This document shows, piece after piece, positions 14,901 to 29,900 of a DNA stretch of 64,000 nucleotides. A program made the translations under genes and the position numbers. The stretch covers positions 24,255,915 through 24,319,914 of the forward strand of contig ML664199.1 of the NCBI GenBank assembly GCA_007570785.1, given 5' to 3'. Position 1 is the first letter of the stretch, and each line of letters begins with the position of its first letter. Below the pieces are notes generated by a model that did not search any database, had not been told where the DNA came from, and worked only from the letters and a program-made list of their open reading frames with translations. The DNA is from Antilocapra americana. Lineage: Eukaryota; Chordata; Mammalia; Artiodactyla; Antilocapridae.

Positions 14901-17900
14901 AAAGAACTCTAAGTTACAAAACTGTATCATGTGTTACAAAACTGAGTGTTTTATGACCACAAACCCTTCTGCCCATTTACAGCCTGAAAAACCATGCTGG
15001 TTTTACATCAGCCTACAAAAACATCAAAAAATACACAATCATAGTTCTCATATTTATCTCTTGAATCCACTCATTATAAATTGAAATCATGCTGGTAAAA
15101 TCAGCTCATTTCACAGCTGCTACATATAAACGAAAGAGACTTAGGTCATGGAGGGCAGTGGTTAAATACAAAGGGATATATGGTAACTGTGAGACCCAAC
15201 AGCCCTTACCTACCTTAAGGGTCTGTACCACACAGGAATTCCATTCTAAACTTGAGCGCAGGGCTGTGTTCCTCTCTGCCTGGTGACAGTGGGCCACAGC
15301 ATCCCTCAGCCTGCTGTTGGAGCGATATAGCTCCACCAATCGGATGTTCACGTGTATATCATCAGGCCTTGCATAAAGTTCTGACTGAATCAAGTCGAAA
15401 AGTTTATTCCATCCATCTTCACCTTTACAATCTAAAAGCTGTTCCTATTTATAAAGAACCATTAATTAGAGAAACATCTGTGCAATTTTAAAAACATCAT
15501 GGCTCCTATGAGCACCATCCCACTATGTCTGGCTTTTGTCAATTCCTACCCTACATACCTCATTAGCACCCTTAAGTTACTTCCAGAAGCTAAACCTCCA
15601 GAAAACACATGGAGAGAAACATTTGGGATTACATAGCAGCAGGAGGGCCTGGACTCAGTTCAGAACATCCTTGCATACCTCCGTCACGACCAGAAGGGAC
15701 CCTCGCACCCACGTGTCCTCATCCTCCATGTGCTCCGAATCTCCCTGAGGTCAGCAGATCTCCCTGCTGCTCAGTCCCCACCCCCACTTCTCCCACTGTG
15801 GAGATCCTGCTGTGCCACCGTCTTCTTGGTCTTCACCTTCCCCTTACTGAACAAGAATCCCATTCCAAGACAGTTGCCATCACTTATCCACTAGTCTACA
15901 TATAGGAAGAGGAGGTGGTGACCAACTCACTCCCAGCATCATCACCAGATCATGCCCCTCCGTCCCTAAACCTGTTTATAACATTTTACTAAAGGATGTG
16001 CTATCTGGCCACGCCTCCCACTCCTCCTTATCAGCACCTGGAACAGAACTACATTCGTTCATCCCTAAGATACATCACTACCAGCAGCACAAGACACAGA
16101 CACTGGCCACCTTGCTGTTTAACAGCTTCACCTTCACCACTCCACACCAGCCTCAGCCATCCATGTGGCAAAATCCATACTCTGAACAAACTGCTCAGAC
16201 CACAACACCCTCTCATTCTCTCACCTCCCTGGGGCTAGCACAGCCTCACTGCCTCATCTCCTGTCTCTACCTCATGAAAAGGTCCTTTTAATTTTGCATA
16301 ATACACATACATACTTTCCTTCCCTTCCCTGTCAAGCTAAAATACCAGTCTTGCGTCCAGTCACTCCCTACTTACAGATAGAGCCCTCAGCTAGCTCTCT
16401 CTGCCCCTCCCTGGAAGCCCCCATCCCTGCAGTCTCCACCCCTATGCACTAACAGATGAGCATGTGTAGGAAACATGGGGAATTACAACTAGGCCAACTG
16501 ATTCACCTTCATAATCTCAAACCGCCAGACTGGCAATGCCTAGAAAAAAGTCCTAGTTTACTTCTAAAGACTCATTTTCTCTACTCCCTGAAGAGTTCAC
16601 TTCGTACTCTTTCCTCTGACCCTCTCTTTAGAATTACCACTCATCCTCCACGGAGAAAATGGAAGCTATGGCCTGTAAGCTCCACTTACCCCTCCCTGCA
16701 CTCACCTCCCACCCACCTCCCAGCGGACCTCACTAGTCATCAGTCTCCTCCTGGACCAGTTCCATAAACTTACACCTGGTCTATAACTGCAAAGAAGCCT
16801 TAGATATCAATTACATGTTTAAAATGAGGTAAAAGATCAGCACCATTACAGATGTTTTTAAAAAACTCTACTCTCAAAACCAAAAGAAAGCCTTCCTATC
16901 AATGATATTTTTGTTCATTAAAGAAGTGCCAAAAAACCATTTAAGTAAGCCTCAACTTCTAGGAGAAACAGAATTACTCTGCTTAATAGTTACAAATTTC
17001 ATGGATTTCTAGTACAAAAGTTCCAGAAAAAAAAATCTGACATAAGATTTATCAGTTTTAGACAACAGTATTTTTAAAGACATTAAAGAAAATCAAGATG
17101 CTTCACAAACAATTAAACTTTTGTTACACTGCAAGAAAACAATCCCTCCCATTATACACATGGTCCATAACATCACTGTCACCAGATGGAATGGGCTCTT
17201 GTGGCCAATGAAGAAAGTTGTGATCAACAAAAAATTATGTTTGAGGCATAAGACAAAGATACTAATAAGGGAAAGAAATCTGCACTATGAAACAACATTT
17301 TTGATTAATACTTAAAACCCAGGTGCTTAACACAGGAAGAAAAAAAAATGTTAGTAGTATTTATCTCCAGGGCTTTTAAAGACACTTTTGATTTCAAAAT
17401 CTGTACACAGCTGTTTACACCTGATGTGTAATCGCTAACCATTGGAAACACAGAATTTCCCCCCAAAGTAAATGGTTCAGTGGTGGAACACACCCATATG
17501 AGGACATACTCCTCAGCAAAAAGGAAGGAACCTATCCTGACACACACAATTTGAAAGGCTTCAAGGGCACCAGGCATAATGAACAGCCAATTGCAAAAGG
17601 TCACATGATGCCTGTTTTCTATTCATGACATTTTTTAGTTACAAATTATAAAGACAGAGAACAAATTACCAGTTGGCAGACGCTAAGGATGATGGAAAGG
17701 AGAGGTGGATGTGACCACAGAAACGGAGGCATGAAAGATATGCCATGGTGATGCAGTGCTAGATACGCAGGTCTACACGTGACGGGTGGAACAAGGGCAC
17801 ACGTGGACTGCACCACGCCAAACCCTGCGGTGACTGTTTGACAGTCACACCAAGATGGAACCACTTACTTTTGGAGGAAATTCTGTGTTTCTGATTGGAT

Positions 17901-20900
17901 GGAGCACACTCAGTACCTCTCTGTACAACCTCTGCAACTTCCTGAGAAAAATCTATAATTATTTCAATAAAAAACATTTAAAAATTATATTGGAAACATA
18001 TAAATGAGGGATGGATGTCCTTTTAAAAACAATATATATGAGAATTCCCTGAAAGTCCAATGGTTAGGGCTCAGCACTCTTCCTGCAGGGGCCCTGATTT
18101 CAATCCCTGGTCGGGGAACCAAGATTACACAAGCTGCACAGCAGCGGGAACCAACAGACAACTAAAATTAGTTAAAATTCTGTTTGTCTAGCAGATTTTG
18201 GAAAGTCTTTCTCCAAAAAGTCTCCTAGTAAGCTATATTTCACTCAATAAAGAATAACATGCAGAGCCAGTTAATACATTAGCAACAAACTACTATCACT
18301 TTTAGTAGTCACCTATAACATACTAGAGAAACTTTTAACTTCTTCTTGTAAACCTCACTATCCTATAACACAGTCCTTCCCAAATTTATATAATGGTTCT
18401 TTACAACTGTCACCTTCTGGGTAATTTTCACCCAATGAAGTGAACGTTTTATACCAGACAGAGCTCAATTTATAATAAATCTCAGCTTCACCATCTACTA
18501 ATAGCTTAGGAAGACTAAAATCCCTAAAACAGTAATCACCGTGAAGGTAGATGACAGCCACTTGGAAAGCAAACTGGTTCCTAGTCAAACAACACACTGC
18601 GACATCTCATACACTGTGGAATGGCCGTCACCTCCACAGAGACAATTACTCTGCCTCGTGCACACTGCAGTACTACTGCTGATGGTCACAGCTCTTATGT
18701 CACACCCCCAGACTTATACACAGCTAAAGGTCTATACCCCTAGGATCCCCATTCCCCCCCCCACACCAGTTTATAGCTTACTACTTAAGTCATTTAAACT
18801 CCAAGTACTAGCAATAGCTGTGTCTTAAAGTTTTTTCCAACTGCTTTTATTATATGCTTTGTTTTCTTTAGTTTTTTACCTTCAGTTTATAAATTGCAGG
18901 ACTTCCTGGAAAAAGTTTAGCTGCTCGTTCAACCCAATATTTAGCTCTTCCATCAGTAACATCATTTTTACAGAGCAATTCTGCGATCTTCAACACAAGA
19001 TCTTTCTGCGTTGGGTTTAATTCCACTGAACGCTGATACCAAACACAATTAAGAAATTAGTAGGATTCCTGAAGTCTATACACTCATACACAAGATTTAA
19101 AAATTTAACAAGTACTCTATTACAAACTCTATTTCTAAATGACAACACGTTATTTCAAAGTGGTTAAAATTAAACTGTCTGCAAGTTTTTCGAAAATGAA
19201 TAAAAACTTCCTTATTTGGTAAATGCAGAAAAGAAAAGGAAGGAGGGGAAGAAAGGAACCATGCATTTCTCACCATGGCTCTATTACAAACTCTGTTTCT
19301 AAATGACAACACGTTATTTCAAAGTGGTTAAAATTAAACTGTCTGCAAGTTTTTCGAAAATGAATAAAAACTTCCTTATTTGGTAAATGCAGAAAAGAAA
19401 AGGAGGGGAAGAAAGGAACCATGCATTTCTCACCATGGTAAACTTAAAGTTTACAAGTGTTAATATTCTTTTCCAAGCGCTAATTTCTCTATGACAAAAT
19501 ATAGCACTCTTTGGGCCAAATATTTTAAAATCTGTTTTTAATAGTATGATGATATGAGTGCTTGTTTTCAAGACATCCATAAAACATACCTGAATTAATT
19601 ACTACATAAATTAACCTGGACATTATGTGTGTGGTTATGTTCTAACCTTATACAGTTTACCTTGTAACATTCAACAGCTTTCTCTATGTTTTCCTCCACT
19701 TCGTAAAGAAGACCGAGAAATCTGTGAGCTTTGGGATCCCTTTCTTGCACATTAATATATGTAGATATATATCTGTTCAGGAATAATAATATAAAAACAA
19801 TCTTTAAAATACCACATTTAGAACTGTGTTTAAATGCAGAGAGAATATCTTACGCTAAGCAACCACTAAACTGATTTTTACTGTTCTCTGTTGAACACTA
19901 CTATTTACTTAGAGCAGAGCATGCAGACAATTCAGAAGCATCCACAGGAAGAAAAAGACAGCACCTAGACACACACACACACACACAATCGACAGCACCT
20001 AGACACACAGTCAACAGCACCTACACACATACACACACAAAGTCGATAGCACCCAGACACACAAAGTCAACAGTACCACCTACACACACAGTCGACAGCA
20101 CCTAGACACACACATGTACAAAGTCAAGGACACATTCACTTTGTCATTAAACGCTACATTCACCAAAAGTTTTCCCTGGTGCTACCCACTCATAAGAAAT
20201 AAACACATAAGTTTCCTTTTTTTCTATTACACTTTGGTAAAGCACTAAAAAGTTTTGCAGAGAAATTACAAAGTGATTACAGTAAATCGTAATGCAAAAT
20301 ACTAAAGAGCACTAATTCCCAAACAACCACCAAGATAATTGGTTCATCTTTTAAACAATAACCTCTAAGGGGACTGCAAAGGAGTCACTCAGTACACCAC
20401 CAAATGCAGATGACTATAAACAAGCGTCTTCTAGGCCCAGTGAATGTTATCACAGGAAAAATCATCCCAAAGATCAGCACTGCAGGAAAAAGTGTCATTT
20501 GATAAAGTAAGAAACTACAGCTGCTAGGTCAATAAAGGTGCTAACATTTTCTTATCAAAATTTTCATCTTCCCATCAATGCCTTCAATAGCCTACCTCCC
20601 TGATCAGGAGACCAGATCACTAACCTTCTTGGCCTTGGAGGATCACTCACTAGTAGTCAAAGTTATCTCTGACAAAAGCTATTCTCCTGCCCAGGAATTA
20701 GTTTAATCTTGTACTCACTGCTATTTCTAGCTGATGAAAGTAGCAGATAGCTAACCAGGAAGAAATCAAGATGTAAGCATGGTTCTCTTTTATTCTAACC
20801 CAGAACAATCTATAGAGAAAGTTTAATGCCAGACGATTTCTTGCCTGAGGTAGGGACAAGCAGCAAGCATGTAGAAAGCATCATTCTAGACTCAATCTTC

Positions 20901-23900
20901 ACATAATCCACTCTTGTCCTCACCATCAATCTGAGGGATGAATCCCTCATTTCCAGGACATACTTAGGAAGAACTGCTAAAACACCCATTTTTATCCACT
21001 TCAAAGAAGAACATAAGAAAAGGCCTTGGTTTTAGACTTAAGGCAAGGTGATAGTTTGGTACTTACTTTTTAGCAAGATCATATTCTTTAGCTTCATAAT
21101 ACAGCTTTGCAAAATAGAATCCTTTCATTGACTTCTGAAAAAAAATTAAGAATTATTTTATTCTTCATATTTCAAATTTTGCATATTTTCTACAAGCATT
21201 AAAATCTGTTGTAGCAATGTTAACACCCACTCAGTATTCCTGACTAAAAAATATCCCATGAACAGTAGAGCCTGATGGGCTACAGTTCATGGGATCACAA
21301 ACAGTTGGACAAGACTGAGCACACAAGCAACCTAGCACTTAAAAGGTGAAAACTGACTGTAGAAAGTCATACATGTTCTAAAATCAGGAAACTACGTCTA
21401 ATTCTCATGAAACAACAAACAAATTTAGGAAAAACAAGGCAAGATGACATCAGAAATTAAGACTTTATACACTAGCAAGAAACCTTAGGAACTGTGTGGT
21501 GTTCCTCTCACTTTACAGATAAGTAAACAGAGGAGAGCTCACTTTCCTGGCAGAGAGAAGTACACCAGAGACCTCACTTCTCCTGCCTGTGCACGCCTTC
21601 AAGGGGGAAGAGTTACAAAGTACTGCAGAGCCACTGAGGCACTGGGGCTTCCAGGTTGTTACTGACCTCTCCACAGATCATTATCTTACACTCAAGGAGT
21701 TAGAGAGGCAGAAATAAAATCTGCCTCTCCTGGTAATAATCCAAGTCCACACCCTGGTTCTTTTATGTCTACAGGCTTCAAAGTCCAGAATGCTGAAGCA
21801 CACCAGATGATGTCATATATACACATGATAAAAGTACAGAGCATCAAACACCTTACTTTGAAAATGATAGAAGGACACAGAAAAATAAAAATCAATGTAT
21901 TATGTGAGAAAATCAATGTTTTCATTTACTGATTTTATTTCTAAAAAATATGGATGTTAGATGTTGTTGTGCCTACTAGTTTTCAGGCACCATTCTGAGT
22001 GCTGGGGAATCGGCAGTAAACAAAGTCTGTCTTCAAGCAGGAAGCTTGCACTTTAGGAAGGGTGACAAGCAGACAGTAATCTCCATGGAGGCAGGACAGA
22101 ATGCTCTTACAGCATCTCATCAGTTCTCTACAGAACACTGCATTTTGACAAAGCTACAATCAGTACTCATCCCACAAAGCGCAGGCACCCTAAGAGTGCC
22201 TATCTATCCGGGAGTTTCTCCTCTCTTAGCTGGTGAGGTTCACGGAAGCACACAGTAAAGGCATCACATATTTTACACAATGGGAAAGAGACAGGCTTGT
22301 CAGGGAAGGTCTTGGGAAGGGGGATATTTGACTAGAAACCTGATAATGTGCAGAAGTGGTTACCTGAGGCAGGTGAACTACAAAAATTTAACACCTCTCC
22401 ATTGTTTACTATGAAGTATTTCCATTTTCTCCTTTTTATGAACTCTACAGAAGACACTCTTGAATGGCACCCATCTTCCTGAAGCACTCTTCTCATGTCT
22501 TCAACAAACACAGGTTCTCCTCACTTCACTTCTACCATGGTGGTCGTTCTTTCTCCAACTCCTCTCCTCTCTGAGTGTCTCATCTGGGATATATAAACCA
22601 TCTCACTGAGGACTACCCCAACTCTCAGATATGAGTCTTTGATTCTCCTGAGCTCTAAACTTATGTGCAAATGATATAGATGTGTTAGTTCTACCTTTCA
22701 GGTTATCTCAATCCACGTTTTTCTACATCTCTACTGCCAATGTCAAAGTCCAAGCCTGCTATCACCTCCTACGGGATGACTGAAATGGCTATTCCTGTCT
22801 CCCTCTCAGAGTTAATTTGTCAAAACGTAACACAAATGACACTATGTATTTAAACCTGTAAATCCTTTTTTGGCTTCCATTACACTGAAAATATCCCTAT
22901 TTCTCACCAAAGACTAGCATGACACGGCATCTGCTTAGCTTTTCAACTTTACCTTGTCTGCCTCATGCATGCTATGGTCTAAAACAAGTGACTAAAACAA
23001 GAATGCAACTATCCAACTAGGGCAGCCCCGAGGAGTCCGTTTAAACAAAGGCAACAGTAGGTACTGATATGATATGGTTTCTGCCCAGTACATTCAATGT
23101 CAGAGTGAAGAAATTCAATGACGTTAAATAAATGGCAAAGTAACTATGACTCTCTTAAGATAGCCAACGCTTCGTCATCTAATCAGAGACATGTATGAAT
23201 TCATGACCAAGATTCTCACGAATCTAGTAAAAGGATAGCTAGGGGAAGTGAGTCTAAGGATCAACTGAGAAAGAGCATCCAGTAGGGTGTACGTGACTCA
23301 TGTCTGGCAAAGGAACAGATAGGAAAAGCAGAGTGCGTGGAGGGCCCCCAGTGCCTCTCACCTCCCCTGTACACCATGGGCGGTTGGGTCCAGGACACCT
23401 TCAGAGTATCACACAAGTATATCTTAAATCAAGCTGAGTATAGAGTGAAAATTGAAGTGAAGCAAACAGAAAAAACTCATTTTATCTAGATTTTCATTAG
23501 GATTAATGACCCTGAAGAAAGTGCGTTCTTCCAATCCTTTTGATCTTCTTAGTTTTAAGCCAAGGTTATCAGAAAAGTTACCACCTTTGGTCATGTCTTG
23601 CTGTCCTTGTAGAGAACTCACCTACAGTTGGATCATTCACTCAGTAACAGAACTGCGTTTACATCTGCACTCAATGTAAACTGGGTTTAGACCTTCATGA
23701 GACAGGTTGGTTTTACTCTAATGATAATGGTTGTTTCCTTAACAAGCCTCCTCAGAACAAGAGGAACCACGGTTCAGACAATGGGGGCATGAGTTTGCCT
23801 GAGAAGTAAACTAGTCAAACAACATCAATGATGTTCTGAGTGAATGCTTCCAAGAATCCCATCTAGGCAGGACAACAGAGCGGCAACAGGTGGTGTTTCA

Positions 23901-26900
23901 AATGGCAATGAAGCTATAAAGAGACACGAATCCGAAGAGGTTACATTCTTAGGATTCCAACTATATCACATTTTGGAAAAGGCAAAACTATGTAGAAAGT
24001 AAAAACATTAGTGGTAGCCTGGGCCTGCAGGGAAGACGGTATGAACAGCAAAACACAGGATCTTTAGGGCAGTGAAGCTACTATGTATGACACAATAACA
24101 ATGAATACATATCCTTACACATTTGTCAAAACCCACGACTGTACACCACCAAGAGTGAACCCTAAGGTAAACTGTGGACTTCGGATGAAAATATTTTAAG
24201 TTCATCAACTGTAACAAGTGTTCTATTCTGTGGGAAATGCTGACACTAGGGCAGGCAGGACAAATGTTAGAAAACTACCTCCATTACAGTTTTGCTCTGA
24301 ACCTAGAACTGTTTTAAGTCTACTATAAAAAATTTAACTCTAGTTTTCCACGAAGTATCCTCAGCAAAATGAACCAAGTACACATTAAAACTATTATACA
24401 CCATAACTAACAGAGAGTTTTGTCCCAGGAATGCAAGGTTGATTTCATACAAGACAATGAGTTAACTAATACATCACATTAAAAGAGCAAAGGAAATCAA
24501 CTGCAAGACCATGTCAAGTGCCATCAAAAGAAAAACAGTATGTGACAAAATCCAACATTCATTCATGATAAAAATTCTCAGAAAACCGATTCTCTCAGAA
24601 AGGAAAGAATATTCTCAACATGATAAAGGTCATTAATGAAAAGCGCACAGCTAACATCATGCTCAGGGCTTCCCAGGCGGTGCCAGTGGTAAAGAATCTG
24701 CCTTCCAAGCAGGAGATGCAAGTTCAATACCTGGGTCAGGAAGATCCACTGGAGAAAGAAATGGCAAACCACTACAGTATTCTTGCCTGGAAAAACCCAT
24801 AGAGAGAGAGACTTCTGTAGGGGATTTCTGGCAGGCTACAATCCACAGGGTCACAGAAGAGTCAGACATGACTTAGTGACTAAACAACAATAGCAACACC
24901 ACACTCAATGATGAAAGATTAACAGCTTTCCCCTTGAGATCAGGAATTGGTTTCAGAGCTTCTATTCAACACTGAATCGGAAGTTTTAATCAGAACAATT
25001 TCAGACAGGAAAGAAATTACAAAACAAAAACAAAAACAAAACTGAATTGAAAGGAAGCAGCAAAACTATCAATGTCCATAGATGATGCAATCCTATATAG
25101 TCCCAAAAAATTTACAAGAAAACTACTATAGGTAAAAAGCTAATCCAGCAACACTGCAGGACACAAGATTAGCACACAACAGTCAGCTGTGCTGAACAAG
25201 GAGAAGAGTGAATTGATAGAGCAATTCCAGTCGCAAAAGCTCGTGAAAGAATCAAATACCTCGGGGTAAAGTTACCCAAGGAGGCAAAAAAACCTGTATG
25301 CTGACAAATTTAAAACACTGATGAAAGGAATTAGAGACCTAAATAAATGGAAAGGTGTGTTCATGAACAGGATGACCTAATATTACTAATGGGTGAATAC
25401 CACCCAAAGGAATCTATAGATTCAACACAATCCCATGAGAATTCCAACAGTCTTTTTTGAAGAAGTAGAAAGGTCAATTCTCAAATTCATAGGGTATTAT
25501 AAGGGGCCCCAAACACACTCCTGAAATAGAACAAAGTTGAAAGACATACCACTTTCCCAATCCAAAACTTATTACAAGACTACAGAAATCAAAACAATAT
25601 GCCACTGACCTAAAGAGACATATAGACCAACTAAACAAAACTGAGAGTTCAGAAACAAACCCATAAAGCTATGGACAATTAATTTCTGACAAGCATGCCA
25701 AGTCTATTCAATGCAAAAAGAACAGTCTCTTCAATAGACGGTGAGGATACAATTGATTTTCTATGTGCAAAAGAATGAAAACTCACCCCCTTCCTCACAC
25801 CATGTATACAAATTAACTCAAAATGGGTCAACATTAAGAACTAAAATTCACAAAACTCTCAGAAGAAAACATAGGGTTAAATCTCTGTTAGCTCAAATTT
25901 GGCAATGTACTCTTAGATATAACACCAAAAACATAAGAAACAACAAATTAAATGAAATTCATTAAAATTAAAAACATTTTACATCAACTGACATTACAAA
26001 AAAAGTGAAAGGACAATTTATAGAATGAGGAAAAAACATTAGGGAAATTATATCCAAAATATATAAAGTATTTCTAGAACTCAATAACAGACAAATATTC
26101 AATTAAAAAGCCCAAAGCAAAGGGCTTAGGTAGCTACTGCGCTAAAGAAGGTATGAAAATGACCAATAAGCCATGAAAAGATGCTCAACATTATAAGTAA
26201 TCAGGAAAATGCAAATCAAAGCCACAATAAAAAACCCCTACCAGGATGGCTATAATTTTAAAAATGAGACAAAAGAAAAAGAATGTAGAGAAATTGAAAT
26301 CCTCTTGCACTGATGATGGAGATATAAAATGGCACACCCACTATGGGAAACAGTTTGCAATTTATCTAAAGCTAAACACAGATTACAACCCAGCAATTCT
26401 ACTTATGGATACAAATTCAAGAGTTAAAAACAAAATCTCAAATAGATATCTGCACAACCATGTTCACAGCAGCAATACCCACAACAGCCAAAAGGCAAAA
26501 ACAACTTAAGTGTCCTTCAACAGATAAAGGGATAAGCAAAATGTGGTCTATACAGACAGTAGATTAATGTGTGGCTCAGATCACTCGCTTGTTATTGCAA
26601 AATTTAGACTTAAATTGAAAAGAGCAGGAAAAACCACTAGGCCTTTCAGGCAGGACCAAAATCAAATCCCTTATGACTATACAAACAGAGTCAAAAAAAC
26701 AGCAACAAACAGATTCAAAGGATTAGATCTGATAGTGTCTGAAGAACTATGGACACAGGTTCGTACCACCGAACAAGACAGTGATCAAAACCATCCCAAG
26801 AAAATGAATGCAACAAAGCAAAATTGCTGTTTTGAGGAGGCCTTACAAATAGCTGAGAAACGAAGAGAAGCAAAGGCAAAGGAGGAAAAGAAAGATATAC

Positions 26901-29900
26901 CCATTTGAATGCAGAATTCCAAAGAAAAGCAATGAGAGATAAGAAAGCCTTCCCCAGTGATCAATGCAAGAAATAGAGGAAAACAACAGAATGGGAAAGA
27001 CTAGAGATCTCTTTAAGAAAATTAGATACCAAGGGAACATTTCATGCAAAGCAGAGCACAATAAAGGACAGACATGGTATGGATCTAACAGAAGCAGAAT
27101 ATATTAAGAAGAGCTGGCAAGAATACACAGAACTATACAAAAAAATCTTTCCCTGATGCTGGGAAAGATTGAGGGCAGGAGGAGAAGGGGACGACAGAGG
27201 ATGAGATGGTTGGAGGGCATCACTGACTCAATGGACATGGGTCTGGGTAGACTCCGGCAGGTGGTGATGGACAGGGAAGGCTGGCGTGCTTCAGTTCATG
27301 GGGTTGCAAAGAGTTGGACATGACTGAGCGACTGAACTGAAACAAACAAAAAAAAAGATCTTAAATGACCCAGATAACCACAATGGTGTGATCACTAACC
27401 TAAAGTCAGACATCCTAGAGTGTGAAGTCAAGTGGGCCTTGAGAAGTATTACGATGAACGAAGCTACTGCAGGTGACGGAAATCCAGCTGAGTTATTTCA
27501 AATCCTAAAAGATGATGCTGTGAAAGTGCTGCACTCAATATGCCAACAAATTTGGAAAACTCAGCGGTGGCCACAGGAGTGGGAAAGATCAGTTTTCATT
27601 CTAATCCCAAAGAAAGGCAATGCCAAAGAGTGCTCAAACTATCGTACAATTGTGCTCATCTCAGATGCTAGCAAGGTAGTTCTCTAAATCCTTCAAGCTA
27701 GGCTCCACCAGTATGTGAACTGCAAACTTCACATACAAGCTGGATTTAGAAAAGGCAGAGGAATCATAGATCAAACTTCCAAAATCCGATGGATCACAGA
27801 AAAAGTAAGAGAATTCCAGAAAACATCTGCCTCATTGACTACGCTGAAATCTGACTGTGTTGATCACAACAAACTGAAAAATTCTTAAAGAGTGGGATTA
27901 CCAAACCACCTTACCTGCCTCCTGAGAAACCTGTATGCCGATCAAGAAACAACAGTTAGAATCGGACATCAAACAGCTGACTGGTTCAAAACCGGGAAAG
28001 GAATATGTCAAGGCTGTACACTGTCACTCTGCTTATTTAACTTATACGCAGAGTACATCATGTGAAATGCTGGGTTGGATGAATCACAAGCTGGGATGAA
28101 GACTGCTGGGAGAAATATCAATAACCTCAGATATGCAGATGACACCATCCTTATGGCAGAAAGAGAAGAGGAACTAAAGAGCCTCTTCAAAGTGAAAGAG
28201 GAGAGTGAAAAAGTTGGCTTAAAACTCACCATTCAAAAAACGAAGACCATGGCATCCGGTCCCATCACTTCATGGGAAATAGATGGGGAAATAGTAGAAA
28301 CAGTGAGAGACTTTATTTTCTTGGGCTCTAAAATCACTGCAGATGGTGACTGTAGCCATGAAATTAAAAGATGCTTACTCCTTGAAGAAAAATTATGACA
28401 AACCTAGACAGCATATTAGAAAGCAGGGACATCACTTTGCTGACAAAGGTCAGTATAGTCAAAGCAATGGTTTTTTTCCAGTAGTCATGTACATGTGAGA
28501 AAAATTAAAATGAAAGTCACTTGGTCAAGTCAGACTCTTTGAGACCTCATGGACTATATAGTCCATGGAATTCTCCAGGTGAGAATACTGGAGTGGGCAG
28601 CCTTTCCCTTCTCCAGGGGACCTTCTCAACCCAGGGATCGAACCCAGGTCTCCCTTACTGCAGGTGGATTCTTTACCAGCTGAGCCACAAGGAAAGCCCA
28701 AGACTACTGGGAGTAGATAGCCCATCCCTTCTCCAGAAGATCTTCCCCAAGCAGGAATCAAACTGGTGTCTCCAGAATTGCAAGTGGATTCTTTACCAAC
28801 TGAACTACCAGGGAAACTGGACCATAAAGAAGGTTGAAGGCCAAAGAATTGATGCTTCTGAACTGTCATGTTGGAGAAGATTCTTGAGAGTCCCTTGGAC
28901 AGCAGGAAACTCAAACAAGTCAATCCTGAATGAAATCAACCCTGAATATTCATTGAAGTACTGATGCTGAAGCTGAAGCTCCAATACTTTGGCCACCGGA
29001 TGTGAGGAGCCAACTCACTAGAAAAGACCCCGATGCTGGGAAAGACTGAGGGCAGGAGGAGAAGGGGCAACATAGGATGACTTGGTGGTGGCTCAGATGG
29101 TAAAGGATCTGCTTGTAGTGTGGGAGACCTGGGTTCAATCCCTGGGTTGGGAAGATTCCCTGGAGGGGGCATGGCAACCCCCTCCAGTATTCTTGCCTGG
29201 AGAATCTCCAAGGACAGAGGAGCCTGACAAGCTGCAGTCCATGGGGTCTCAAAGAATTGGACATGACTGAGTGACTAAGCACAGCACATCTCACTAAAAG
29301 AGGATTATCTTTAGATAATTAAATAACAATTATTAAAGACTAACACACAGAATCACGAAATTTGGGGGAAACCTGATCATTTCTGTCTCTAGTCTCCTCA
29401 TTTTACAGGGAACTGAAGTCCAGTAGGTTAAGTGTCTTGTTGAAGTATACACAGCCAGTAAGGAGCACAGGCAATACTACATAGCAGGACAATCCAGTTC
29501 CCCCAATGCTGCTTTCCATGACACTTCACACCACTAGAAGTAAATAGCTGAATTCACTTAAGCTGTTAAGCATCAACTGATGTGGGGCTGAAAACAGGAA
29601 TACTGAGACTCGAGAGACACCACACTGCCCTTCACCTTACACAGACTTGCACCTTACAACGGACTCCCTCCCTCACATATACTCTCTGCCAAAAAAGTGA
29701 AGCTAATGGGTTTATTATAAACTGATGGGCCCCAAATCTGTGGATTCCTGACAAGGGTGAGGGCAAGGGTCACAGAGAGGACAAGTAAAGTCGAGGTACC
29801 CAACAGTGAGTTCCTAATCCTGTTCTTTTGGAAGATTAGGTTAAAGGAAATCTTATCAAAAAATGCAACAGAAGAAACAGAGAGAAAAATGTGGCTGACC

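Larger units (their letters stand above)
26556..29077 (+). mobile_element. BovB (RTE) LINE copy 1, 5'-truncated, with nested insertions
   Basis: Endonuclease-domain end, reverse transcriptase and 3' tail of BovB, antisense to RANBP2. Near 28120-28160 the frame reads NLRYADDTILMAEREEELKS, so the RT catalytic YADD motif is intact, but the ORF as a whole is broken (stops near 27687 and 28398). A second, 3'-only BovB piece interrupts it at about 27155-27350, and a Bov-A2 SINE at about 28502-28821. It ends next to a Bov-tA at 29078. Confidence 0.85.

Noticed and set aside
26543..28398. BovB open frames as host genes
   Set aside because: They are pieces of one decayed BovB reverse transcriptase, with stops and nested insertions.
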